Origin: Bacteroidota bacterium
GTDB lineage: Bacteria > Bacteroidota > Bacteroidia > Sphingobacteriales > Sphingobacteriaceae
DNA length: 64,000 nt
Assembly (NCBI GenBank): GCA_023450085.1
Contig: JAEXHI010000022.1
Location: 62,001 to 126,000, forward strand
Reading direction: 5' to 3'
The notes beneath the pieces were generated by a model that made no database searches, was not told where the DNA came from, and saw nothing but the letters and a program-made list of their open reading frames with translations. Numbering within the stretch: the first letter of the stretch is position 1; every line of letters starts with the position of its first letter. This document shows positions 44,013 to 51,976 of this stretch, piece after piece. A program made the translations under genes and the position numbers.

Positions 44013-45584
44013 CTATAAGTGTCTTGCTTGGTAACTTCTTGCAATTAAACTAAGGCTAAGTAAAACCACATTTAAACAAAATACTACTGCCACAAATAGG
44101 CTCATCTGCGGATGTGGTAAACTACCCAAATAGTCGGTAACAGGCAACTTATTTAATGCTCCGTAAGTGAGCAAAAGAAAAAATATCTCGAACATTTTTT
44201 TACCTCCGCTCATGATGCCTAAAGCTACGGCCAACAAAATAATAAACATTACTCCATTGATAATATGGAGAATTGCATAACTATCCCCTGCAAAAACGCT
44301 ACGGACAATAATGGGTAAAGACAGCCCGATAGCCAAAATTATCCCGCTTAAAATTTGTGAAGTTAACAAGCGCTGTAAAGGCTTATAAGAGGCATAAGCA
44401 AAATAATGAACACGGTTAGTTTTTTCCTTAGTAGCTAGCTCCGACCATCGGCCTACTTGCAGAAATAATAATATAGGCAGTAAATAAGTATAGGCAATGT
44501 TCAATGGTGTAAAGCACATGGCTATCCATAAGCCAGCATTTAACAACCAAAGCCATTTATCGCCTTGTCGCACTAAGAGTAATAATTCTGTTTTTACGAG
44601 GGGAAATATGCCGTAGTTAAAGGTAAGGATGGGAAGTGTCGCCCAATTTAACCCTATACTGGTGTTTGTGGATTTGATATTGTTGAGTGCTAATTCCTTC
44701 TTTCTTTTAGTACTGGCGGATTGTTTAAAATCGAAACGATGGAAGAACAACGAGGATATATAAATAAGTAATAAGCTTGCTCCAACCCAGACTAGTCGGC
44801 TGATGATAAATAGTGCAGACCAATTTAGCCCTTGCCATTCAAATAGTTGATAGCTTTTTTGTCCATTAAAAATGAAGCCAAAGGATACACTTTTGATGTT
44901 TTCACCGAAATGAGTGTTGATGCGGTGTGTAATGCTTTTGCTCATTAAACTTAGCCCAAATGGATCAAAAGCCCCTTCAGACTGAACGCCGTCTTTGTTA
45001 ATCATGGTCATATAAATTCCGCAAAGCGAGAAAAAAGCAACAAATTGAAGGATGTTTCGCTTTCCCAAAAATACTTCGCCCACCACAGCTAACGTAGCTA
45101 CGACAAACAATGCGGGTACAGCGAAAAATAAATAGGGCAATAAAAAGTTGCTTAAAATAAAGGGATAGCCTGTTCCGCGATAAAAGAACACGCAAACACT
45201 TACTACTAAAGTAATGGCTGCAATAGTAAGCAATACCAAATAGTTACTGAGCTGTTTGCACAAAAGGTATTTAAAATTACTGATAGGGGTGGTAGCAATA
45301 ATAAGTCCCACTTCAGTTTCAATATCTTTTTTGATACCGCTATTTACCAACACAAATCCTAGGTATGATAAGAGTACGGTAGTCATAATACCAGATACAT
45401 AACCTACCCATGCCGAGTTATAGGCGCCTTTGTAGCCAGCGGCACTTAAGGTGGTATAATTGGCATTTTGAGCGGGTATAAATGCATAGGCCATGAATAC
45501 GGTAACGGCTAGTGTGATTAAGAAATAATAGCTTCGCGTACGTTGTAGGTAATCGGCTTTAACGATTTGATATAAAAATGGCAT
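44013..45584 (-). CDS. ABC-2 type transporter permease
   Basis: The 523-residue inner-membrane protein has about eleven or twelve hydrophobic segments. The N-terminal part (YLQRTRSYYFLITLAVTVFM, then SGIMTTVLLSYLGFVLVNSG, KKDIETEVGLIIATTPISNF) is typical of ABC-2/NosY-like permeases that carry an inner regulatory loop. The ATP-binding gene ends six bases before its start, so the two form an exporter. Substrate unknown. Confidence 0.88.
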   Translation of the reverse strand: MPFLYQIVKADYLQRTRSYYFLITLAVTVFMAYAFIPAQNANYTTLSAAGYKGAYNSAWVGYVSGIMTTVLLSYLGFVLVNSGIKKDIETEVGLIIATTPISNFKYLLCKQLSNYLVLLTIAAITLVVSVCVFFYRGTGYPFILSNFLLPYLFFAVPALFVVATLAVVGEVFLGKRNILQFVAFFSLCGIYMTMINKDGVQSEGAFDPFGLSLMSKSITHRINTHFGENIKSVSFGFIFNGQKSYQLFEWQGLNWSALFIISRLVWVGASLLLIYISSLFFHRFDFKQSASTKRKKELALNNIKSTNTSIGLNWATLPILTFNYGIFPLVKTELLLLVRQGDKWLWLLNAGLWIAMCFTPLNIAYTYLLPILLFLQVGRWSELATKEKTNRVHYFAYASYKPLQRLLTSQILSGIILAIGLSLPIIVRSVFAGDSYAILHIINGVMFIILLAVALGIMSGGKKMFEIFFLLLTYGALNKLPVTDYLGSLPHPQMSLFVAVVFCLNVVLLSLSLIARSYQARHL

Positions 45585-45590
45585 AGACGC

Positions 45591-46463
45591 TTATTGGTTG
45601 TTTTGGGTTAGAAATAAATAAGCATCTTCTAGGGTGGCGGCTACTACAGTAGATTGGTTTGCTACAGGAGTTTGCGTTGCGATATACCTTACTTTTATTT
45701 TATCGGCCTGCCTTGCGGTATCAATAACTTTATGCTGGAGCTTAAAATCGTTTAGCGCTTCGTAATCCAATAGCACTTCAAATATTTTACCCTCTGCCTG
45801 TTTAATGATTTCGTATTGTGGCCCATGTGTAATTAGTTTGCCGTCTTGCATAATCGCCACCTCATCGGCAATGGTTTCAATGTCTGATACAATATGTGAG
45901 GAAAGGATAACGATACAATCTTGTGCCAAATCTGCGATTAACTGACGGAACCGCATCCGTTCTTCGGGGTCTAAACCAACGGTTGGTTCATCAAAAATCA
46001 ACACTTTTGGATCGTTAAGCAAGGCTTGTGCGATGCCAATACGCTGCTTCATTCCACCAGAGTAAGTACCAATAGGCCTTTTAGCATCGGCAGTAAGGTT
46101 AACTCCTTCCAAGAGCATTTCGATACGCTTACGAAGGGCTTTGCCGCCCAAGCCTTTCATTGCGGCAATGTAGGTTAGAAATTCGTAGGCATTGAGATTT
46201 GGATAAACTCCGAAATCTTGGGGTAAATAGCCCAATACTTTACGAATGCTATTAGGGTTTTGGATGATATCTACCCCATCTAAAAGTAGGCTTCCGCCTG
46301 ATGGTTTGCTTATGGTAGCAATAATTTTCATTAAGGTAGATTTACCTGCACCGTTTGGACCTAGTAAACCTAAAACTCCTTTGTTAATGGTAAGTGAATA
46401 ATTAGAAAGAGCGATTTTTTGAGTGTTGTATTGTTTGTGTAGATTGGTAATGGTAAGCGCCAT
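45591..46463 (-). CDS. ABC transporter ATP-binding protein
   Basis: The 290-residue ATPase from ATG 46463 has GLLGPNGAGKSTLMKIIATI (Walker A), YLPQDFGVYPNLNAYEFLTY (Q-loop), GTYSGGMKQRIGIAQALLND (signature), VLIFDEPTVGLDPEERMRF (Walker B and D-loop) and IVILSSHIVSDIETIADEVA (H-loop). The CcmA/NatA-like C-terminal extension follows. It partners the permease directly downstream. Upstream, 395 bp to the AraC stop are repeat-rich and gene-free. Confidence 0.95.
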   Translation of the reverse strand: MALTITNLHKQYNTQKIALSNYSLTINKGVLGLLGPNGAGKSTLMKIIATISKPSGGSLLLDGVDIIQNPNSIRKVLGYLPQDFGVYPNLNAYEFLTYIAAMKGLGGKALRKRIEMLLEGVNLTADAKRPIGTYSGGMKQRIGIAQALLNDPKVLIFDEPTVGLDPEERMRFRQLIADLAQDCIVILSSHIVSDIETIADEVAIMQDGKLITHGPQYEIIKQAEGKIFEVLLDYEALNDFKLQHKVIDTARQADKIKVRYIATQTPVANQSTVVAATLEDAYLFLTQNNQ

Positions 46464-46537
46464 ATTTAAAATTAAGTTATGCAAGGTAGGACGTGGTGTT
46501 GGGAAATTAGGTTACGAGTGGTATGAAAAATAATTGG

Positions 46538-46741
46538 CGAAGTGTCGGAACTAATAACCAATATAGAGATCCTTCGCTGCGCTCTGGATGACAAGCAAAG
46601 AGGTTAAGTTGAGATGACGAACTAGGAAAGGACTATGGCCTAGCCGCTGATTCCTAAAGCCTAAAAAATAACCTCATAGGTCCTAAATATAATTAACCAG
46701 TTAAGCGATTAAACAACCCCGAAGTGTCAGGACTAATGACC
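46538..46741. repeat. Two copies of a CGAAGTGTC element plus low-complexity spacer
   Basis: CGAAGTGTCGGAACTAATAA at 46538-46557 and CGAAGTGTCAGGACTAATGA at 46720-46739 are near-identical and continue two bases each (CC). Between them lies CCTTCGCTGCGCTCTGGATG ACA (46571-46593), a motif widespread in Bacteroidota intergenic DNA. Related elements are at 56511 and 57083. No gene in the 46464-46858 gap. Confidence 0.55.
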
Positions 46742-46811
46742 ACCCTAATAAATAATAACCGACCCCCAAAGATCTCTCCACAAGGTCGAGAAGACGATGT
46801 AGGAGAGGACG

Positions 46812-46873
46812 AGCCACTAGCTCCTAACCACTAACTACTAGCCACTAGCCACTAGTTCCTAATTCCTAATTTT
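46812..46873. repeat. Degenerate heptamer array (RRYTAGK), nine units
   Basis: Read on the minus strand: AATTAGG, AATTAGG, AACTAGT, GGCTAGT, GGCTAGT, AGTTAGT, GGTTAGG, AGCTAGT, GGCTCG. The array overlaps the 3' end of the AraC gene, supplying its last codons (Lys-Ile-Arg-Asn) and TAG stop. Confidence 0.75.
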
Positions 46874-47845
46874 CACCTTACTAGGCAGCAAGCCGAATTT
46901 ACGTTTAAAAGCAGAAGAGAAATGTCGTGGGTTTTTGTAACCAATCAAATCTGCCACTTCATAAATACTTTTATCAGCATCTAACAACATGGATTTAGCC
47001 TGATTCATTTTAACGTCATGCCAGAAACCAAAAACAGTAGTGCCAAATAATTCCCTAAAGCCCTTTTTGAGGGTGAACTCATTAGTGCCCACTTTATGTG
47101 CCAGTTCAATAAGCGAGTAGTTTTCATTGATAGTGTTAGATAATAGTTCTTTCACGGCATATATCTTCTCCACATCAGCTTTCTTCAAAGAAGTTTGGGT
47201 AGGAAGTTGTTCACTCAATTGCTCCAGTTGTAGCATGAGTAATTCTAATACTTTGGCTTCTAAAAACATTCGCTTAAAAATACCCTTTCGGTTACAAGTG
47301 GTAATTTCTTCTATCAATTGCGACATCTGATGGCTTATTGATCTGTGCTGGTCACTAATTAATGCTGATTTACCTTGGTCAATTGCCCTTCTAAAATTTT
47401 CAAAAATCTCTTGGCCTTCTGGAAGGTACTTCTTAAAAAAGCTAGGAGAGAGGTTGATTTCACAAAGTTTGAAGGTGTTGGGCTCCCAAACCATGTTGCC
47501 ACAAATGCTATTGGCGTAAATAATGTTATGTTGGTTGGCTTGGAAACTAATATCTCGGCCAAATTGATCTGTAATGGCAGTGGTTTTGCCCAATAGTGCA
47601 AAATGCATTTCCACGCTTTCTACATCGGTTTCAAAGCCTAAAAGTACCTTGTCTGATAGTACGGCATTGCCATAACCAATATGTACTCCATCAAAGTAAA
47701 TTTCCTGATAAGAGGCTTTTCCTATAGGATAATTGAGTTCAGTAATACACTCTTTCACGGTATGGCCATCCGTTGCGTAGTTGAGCGGGTAAATTCTTTC
47801 TAATACCATTTCTGGTATATCCTTTTGGTGTAGGCGAAGAGTCAT
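46859..47845 (-). CDS. PchR/YbtA-like AraC-family regulator
   Basis: The 328-residue protein from ATG 47845 has a sensor half (about residues 1-210) and a C-terminal AraC domain with the PchR-type signature LAHKVGTNEFTLKKGFRELF then GTTVFGFWHDVKMNQAKSML and IYEVADLIGYKNPRHFSSAF. PchR, YbtA and related proteins bind a ferric siderophore and activate its uptake or synthesis genes. It is divergent from an ABC/SIP operon, 128 bases away, across a palindromic promoter and Fur box. Its C-terminus comes from a heptamer repeat. Probable activator of the operon, sensing its siderophore. Confidence 0.9.
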   Translation of the reverse strand: MTLRLHQKDIPEMVLERIYPLNYATDGHTVKECITELNYPIGKASYQEIYFDGVHIGYGNAVLSDKVLLGFETDVESVEMHFALLGKTTAITDQFGRDISFQANQHNIIYANSICGNMVWEPNTFKLCEINLSPSFFKKYLPEGQEIFENFRRAIDQGKSALISDQHRSISHQMSQLIEEITTCNRKGIFKRMFLEAKVLELLMLQLEQLSEQLPTQTSLKKADVEKIYAVKELLSNTINENYSLIELAHKVGTNEFTLKKGFRELFGTTVFGFWHDVKMNQAKSMLLDADKSIYEVADLIGYKNPRHFSSAFKRKFGLLPSKVKIRN

Positions 47846-47921
47846 GGGCAATGCAATTTAAATACTCCGTTTAGCGGACTTTTTATTCCTTTTTACGTAC
47901 CTGCCGAAGCAGTGCTAAGGT

Positions 47922-47941
47922 TTACCTTTGCGCAAAGGTAA
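47922..47941. promoter_or_regulatory. Perfect 20-bp palindrome with a -7 motif on each strand
   Basis: TTACCTTTGCGCAAAGGTAA is a perfect palindrome midway between the divergent AraC gene and ABC operon. It contains TACCTTTG at 47923-47930 on the plus strand and the same on the minus strand, so it can serve as overlapping divergent -7 elements (consensus TAnnTTTG). It may equally be the binding site of the AraC regulator. No clean -33 TTG at 17-23 bases was found on the plus strand. Confidence 0.6.
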
Positions 47942-47943
47942 TT

Positions 47944-47962
47944 ATTTAGAATTATTCTTAAT
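47944..47962. promoter_or_regulatory. Fur box
   Basis: ATTTAGAATTATTCTTAAT differs at one position from the Bacteroidota Fur consensus as I recall it from Riemerella anatipestifer, ATTTAGAATTATTCTAAAT. It sits just downstream of the -7 motif and 11 bases before the ATG at 47974, the right place for iron-dependent repression of the ABC/SIP operon. Confidence 0.75.
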
Positions 47963-47973
47963 AGTGGATTTGC

Positions 47974-49722
47974 ATGAAAAAACAAAAGAGAAAAAAGGGG
48001 ATCGCACGCCTATTGGAGATTGCAGGCAGAAGAAAAGGGACGCTTTTCCTTTCTGGAATATTGGCATTGCTACATACCTTGCTGAGCTTAGTGCCTTATA
48101 TATTGGTATTTTACATCATTGTTCAACTTACCCAAAACGAGGTCAATTTTGAGCTGGCCAAAACTTATATCGTTTACGCCGTTATTGCTGTAATAGTGAG
48201 CATGCTTGTATTTTTCTTATCAGGAATTCTATCTCATATTGCTGCGTATAACATTTTATTTGAGTTGCGCAGATATGTGGTAGATGCCATAGGTAAACTG
48301 CCCATGGGATACCTTAGTGAGAGAAACTCAGGTGCTTTAAAAAAGGTACTTTCTGATGATGTAGAGCGTATCGAAAATTTCGTTGCTCATCAAATTCCTG
48401 ATTTTGTTAAAGGCGTGGCCCTACCTATAGTAACGGTTGTTTATTTATTCAGCCAAAATTGGCAATTGGCAGCGGTAAGTTGTGTGCCTTTATTGGTTTT
48501 AGCGGTTTTAATGCCCATTATGTATAGCGGCAGAAACAAAGTGCTTATCCAACGATATCATCAATCTTTAGAAGAAATGAATGCAGGGATTGTAGAATAT
48601 GTACGTGCTATGCCCGTAATGAAAATATTTGGCCAGTCGGCAGAAACCTTTTCTAGATACGGGAATAAGGTTAAATCCTTTCACGAATTTTTACAGGCAT
48701 GGATAAAAAGCAGCACGCCTCCTTTTGCTATTTTCATGAGCTTTACCAGTAATGCCCTTTTACCTGTACTGGCATTGGGATTATACCTGTATTTTCATAA
48801 TGGGGTAACTTTAGCTACTTTGTTGCTGTTCCTTATTCTAGGCACGGGTTATATTAAACCTTTATTCGCTTTGAGCAATATGGGGATGCAAATTTCCATT
48901 ATCAATAGAGGGGTTGAGCAGATTGATGCTTTATTGTCTGAACCTGCTTTGCCAGAATTTGGCCAGTTCAAGAATCCGCTGAATTATGATATTCAATTTA
49001 GGGATGTATCTTTTGCTTACCAGCAACATGATTTAGTTCTTAACCAAATCAGTTTTGAAGTTAAGGCACATTCTATCACCGCTTTGGTAGGTCCATCTGG
49101 TGCAGGAAAAAGTACTATTGGACAGCTTTTGGCTAGATTTTGGGATGTAAATGAAGGTAGCATCACCATCGGTGGCATTGAGCTCAAAGCATTTCCAAAT
49201 GAGCAGTTGATGTCGATGGTGTCCTTTGTTTTTCAAGATAGCTTTATGTTTCAGCAAAGCATTTTCGAAAACATCAGGATGGGTATGCCTAAAACCAAGG
49301 AAGAGGTAATAAAAGCTGCTAAAGTTGCACAAATCCATGAGCTTATTATGAGCTTGCCAAACGGTTACGAGACTTTGTTTGGGCAGCATGGTATTCATTT
49401 AAGTGGTGGCGAACAACAGCGTTTTCAATTAGCAAGAGCCATTTTGAAAGATGCACCTATTTTAATTTTAGATGAGGCTACCGCTTTCTCGGATCCAGAG
49501 AATGAATTTAAGATACAACAGGCTTTCAGTCAGCTGATCAAGCATAAAACAGTTTTGGTAATTGCCCATCGTTTAAGCACGGTGGTGAATGCTGATCAAA
49601 TTTTAGTGTTTGATAAAGGCATGGTTGCTGGAAAAGGTACCCATCAGCAATTGTTAACAAGCACGCCACTTTATTCCAGAATGTGGGATGCCCACACTAG
49701 AGCAAAAGATTTTGTGATATAA
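47974..49722 (+). CDS. ABC half-transporter (TMD-NBD), siderophore importer-type (YbtP/IrtA-like)
   Basis: The 582-residue protein has a type IV exporter-fold membrane domain (about residues 25-315, six helices) and an ATPase domain: LVGPSGAGKSTIGQLLARFW (Walker A), FVFQDSFMFQQSIFENIRMG (Q-loop), IHLSGGEQQRFQLARAILKD (signature), ILILDEATAFSDPENEFK (Walker B) and VLVIAHRLSTVVNADQILV (H-loop). Proteins with this fold, YbtP and IrtA, import ferric siderophores. It opens the operon after a Fur box, 21 bases before the SIP gene. It likely pairs with the half-transporter at 51977. Confidence 0.92.
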   Translation: MKKQKRKKGIARLLEIAGRRKGTLFLSGILALLHTLLSLVPYILVFYIIVQLTQNEVNFELAKTYIVYAVIAVIVSMLVFFLSGILSHIAAYNILFELRRYVVDAIGKLPMGYLSERNSGALKKVLSDDVERIENFVAHQIPDFVKGVALPIVTVVYLFSQNWQLAAVSCVPLLVLAVLMPIMYSGRNKVLIQRYHQSLEEMNAGIVEYVRAMPVMKIFGQSAETFSRYGNKVKSFHEFLQAWIKSSTPPFAIFMSFTSNALLPVLALGLYLYFHNGVTLATLLLFLILGTGYIKPLFALSNMGMQISIINRGVEQIDALLSEPALPEFGQFKNPLNYDIQFRDVSFAYQQHDLVLNQISFEVKAHSITALVGPSGAGKSTIGQLLARFWDVNEGSITIGGIELKAFPNEQLMSMVSFVFQDSFMFQQSIFENIRMGMPKTKEEVIKAAKVAQIHELIMSLPNGYETLFGQHGIHLSGGEQQRFQLARAILKDAPILILDEATAFSDPENEFKIQQAFSQLIKHKTVLVIAHRLSTVVNADQILVFDKGMVAGKGTHQQLLTSTPLYSRMWDAHTRAKDFVI

Positions 49723-49743
49723 TCTTCTAATTAAATACATACC

Positions 49744-50559
49744 ATGAGTAAAAAAAACTTTGAAACCATCCAAGCTTCGCTAAAGGTAAGCCGCAAAACC
49801 TATTTAACGCCACACTACATTAGGGTTTATCTTACTGGTGAACAGGTTCCCTTGATCGCAAATACAACTGTTGGGGTGAACAATAAAATATTGATTCCGC
49901 CCAAAGGATTAAATGAAATTCATTTTCCTGAGTTTGATTACGAGACCATGCAATGGAAACCACAACCTGCTGAATTAAAACCTTGGGTACGTACCTACAC
50001 CCATCGAGGAATAGATTTGAACACCAATGAAATTTGGATTGATTTTGTGGCGCATGGCGATGAAGGTCCCGCATCTGCATGGGCTATTGCCGCAAAAGAG
50101 GGTGACGTATTAGGCGTTTTGATGAAAGCTGGCAAAACGGAACTTTACGCAGCGGCTGAGCACTACCTTTTGATAGGCGATGCCACCGCAATCCCAGTGT
50201 TGGGAGCCATATTGCAAGATTTACCAGCCAATGTAAAAGGTACTTGTTTAATCGAAGTAAGTGCTAAAGAAGATCAACAAGTGCTAGAAACCAAAGCTGA
50301 TATTGATTTCATGTGGTTGCATAATGCACATCCAGAAAAGGGAAGTAGACTTGCGGAAATTGTAAAGTTGATTAATCTGCCCAGAGAAAATCGTTTTGCA
50401 TATGTCGCGGCAGAATTTTCATCGGTAAAGGAAATCAGAAATTATTTAAGAAAGGAAAAAGGCTGGTTACGTGAAGAATTGTATGCCTATTCGTATTGGA
50501 AATCAGGTGTGGCAGAAGACCAGTCGGCAGCAGACAGAAGAGAGGAAAATGTAGAATGA
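49744..50559 (+). CDS. Siderophore-interacting protein (FAD-dependent ferric-siderophore reductase)
   Basis: The 271-residue cytoplasmic flavoprotein has an FAD-binding beta-barrel ending in PWVRTYTHRG (the RxYT motif for FAD), then VAHGDEGPASAWAIAAKEGD, HYLLIGDATAIPVLGAILQD and a C-terminal FAYVAAEFSSVKEIRNYL and LYAYSYWKSGVAEDQSAADR; all are hallmarks of the SIP (ViuB/YqjH-like) family. It reduces Fe(III) in imported siderophores to release iron. In mycobacteria the same domain is fused to IrtA; here it is separate but in the same operon. It overlaps the next gene by ATGA. Confidence 0.95.
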   Translation: MSKKNFETIQASLKVSRKTYLTPHYIRVYLTGEQVPLIANTTVGVNNKILIPPKGLNEIHFPEFDYETMQWKPQPAELKPWVRTYTHRGIDLNTNEIWIDFVAHGDEGPASAWAIAAKEGDVLGVLMKAGKTELYAAAEHYLLIGDATAIPVLGAILQDLPANVKGTCLIEVSAKEDQQVLETKADIDFMWLHNAHPEKGSRLAEIVKLINLPRENRFAYVAAEFSSVKEIRNYLRKEKGWLREELYAYSYWKSGVAEDQSAADRREENVE

Positions 50560-51221
50560 TGACCGCTAAAATGCAATTGAGCCATGTGCTTTATCGTGTG
50601 AAGGATCTTGTTGCCGCGGTAGAAAAACTACGGGATGCAGGATTTGTGGTAGAGTACGGAACCTCTCCGCAAAAAGCTTATAATGCATTGATTTGGTTTG
50701 AAGAAGGGGTATTTGTAGAAATTTACAGCAATTCAGGATTACCTAATTGGGTAAAATGGCTCATGAAAATACTCGGTTATCAACCTGTTTTAGATAGGAT
50801 GAATAAATGGGCACAAACGGAAGAAGGCTGGTGCGAATGGTCTTTAGAAACCACAGCCAATCAGCTTACTGCGCAGAAAGAGTGGTTTAAGGAGTGGAAT
50901 ATTCCGTTCAAATTTCACAAGACCAAAAGAAAGGACATCAAAGGCCAAATTTTAAGGTGGGAACTCTTAATGCCTCATGCCATTGACTTTCCTTTTTTGA
51001 TGTCGGCTTATGTACCCAATCCAAGACCTCAAAAAATCAATCATCCCAATGGGAATACAGGCGTTTCTAAATTGCTGGTGGGTACTGAAAACTTGGATAT
51101 GGAATTATTGAAAAAATTACTGCCAGACCAAACGGGAATGGAATTAATAGCAGGTAAAAAAGGTCTACAGACCATTGAATTTGTTAACAGCAACTTAAAA
51201 ATAGAGGATATTCTTAAATAG
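50556..51221 (+). CDS. VOC-fold protein (glyoxalase-like) in the siderophore operon
   Basis: The 221-residue protein from ATG 50556 (overlapping the SIP stop as ATGA) begins MMTAKMQLSHVLYRVKDLVA with AVEKLRDAGFVVEYGTSPQK and IWFEEGVFVEIYSNSGLPNW, a Glyoxalase_3-like VOC half, and a second half around NTGVSKLLVGTENLDMELLK. No clear metal triad could be assigned. VOC proteins bind or modify small molecules, so it may bind, deglycosylate or protect against the siderophore or its fragment; such a gene is not part of the standard IrtAB or YbtPQ set. Confidence 0.8.
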   Translation: MMTAKMQLSHVLYRVKDLVAAVEKLRDAGFVVEYGTSPQKAYNALIWFEEGVFVEIYSNSGLPNWVKWLMKILGYQPVLDRMNKWAQTEEGWCEWSLETTANQLTAQKEWFKEWNIPFKFHKTKRKDIKGQILRWELLMPHAIDFPFLMSAYVPNPRPQKINHPNGNTGVSKLLVGTENLDMELLKKLLPDQTGMELIAGKKGLQTIEFVNSNLKIEDILK

Positions 51222-51226
51222 ATAGT

Positions 51227-51970
51227 ATGAATGATCAAACAAAAATAAAATGGGCATTTATCTCTGGCATTATAGGAGCTATTTGCTGGATCATTGGAGA
51301 TGTATATGTAGCGGGATTTGAAGTGAATCCAGCCAATTATCCTTTGTTTTCTAAAACCTATGCAGATCGAGTAGATGTAGGATTGGCCACTCTGATGCTG
51401 GAAGGCTCCACTAATAGGCTCATGTTTGGGGCACTGATTGCTGCAATGACAGCTACGCTATTTTTACCTGGCGTATGGCTGGTGTATCAATACTTTAAGG
51501 AAAAGTATAAATGGTATGCAGTGGGTACCTATTATCTTTTGGTAATTAGTGTAATGTTGATGCCTTTAGGACATGCTGTTTTTTATTTCACTGGCGAAAT
51601 TTATAAAACGATTTATCATACAGACCCAATTGCCCATCCCTATTTGTTGGAAACTGCAGCAGGATTTCAAAAGGCGATGTATATTACTTGGGGAACGGCT
51701 ATTATTGTGATGCTTGTTGCCTATTTGATCTTCTCCATATTGGTGTTTTTAGGGAAAACCAGTTTGCCAAAATGGGTGGGCTTTATTAGCCCTTTATTCC
51801 TTACCATTTACCAATTGCCTATCAAAGCAATGCTCCCTTCATCAGATTTAAAAGGTTGGATAGGCGCAGCTGCATTTAATATTTCCTATCTCATTTTCTT
51901 TTTACTGCTATGGTTCTTTTTTAGGAAGAATTTGAGAAAAGAGGGATTGGAAAAAACACTACTTAATTAA
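51227..51970 (+). CDS. Multi-pass membrane protein of the siderophore operon
   Basis: The 247-residue protein has seven hydrophobic segments (WAFISGIIGAICWIIGDVYV; LMFGALIAAMTATLFLPGVW; YLLVISVMLMPLGHAVFYF; GTAIIVMLVAYLIFSILVFL; others) with a conserved-looking WIIGDVYVAGFE and a helix 3-4 loop GEIYKTIYHTDPIAHPYLLE. It resembles the DUF6796-type uncharacterised membrane family in pattern, with modest certainty. Starting five bases after the VOC gene and ending six before the second ABC gene, it is surely co-transcribed, perhaps as an accessory subunit of the transporter. Confidence 0.8.
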   Translation: MNDQTKIKWAFISGIIGAICWIIGDVYVAGFEVNPANYPLFSKTYADRVDVGLATLMLEGSTNRLMFGALIAAMTATLFLPGVWLVYQYFKEKYKWYAVGTYYLLVISVMLMPLGHAVFYFTGEIYKTIYHTDPIAHPYLLETAAGFQKAMYITWGTAIIVMLVAYLIFSILVFLGKTSLPKWVGFISPLFLTIYQLPIKAMLPSSDLKGWIGAAAFNISYLIFFLLLWFFFRKNLRKEGLEKTLLN

Positions 51971-51976
51971 AGAAGT

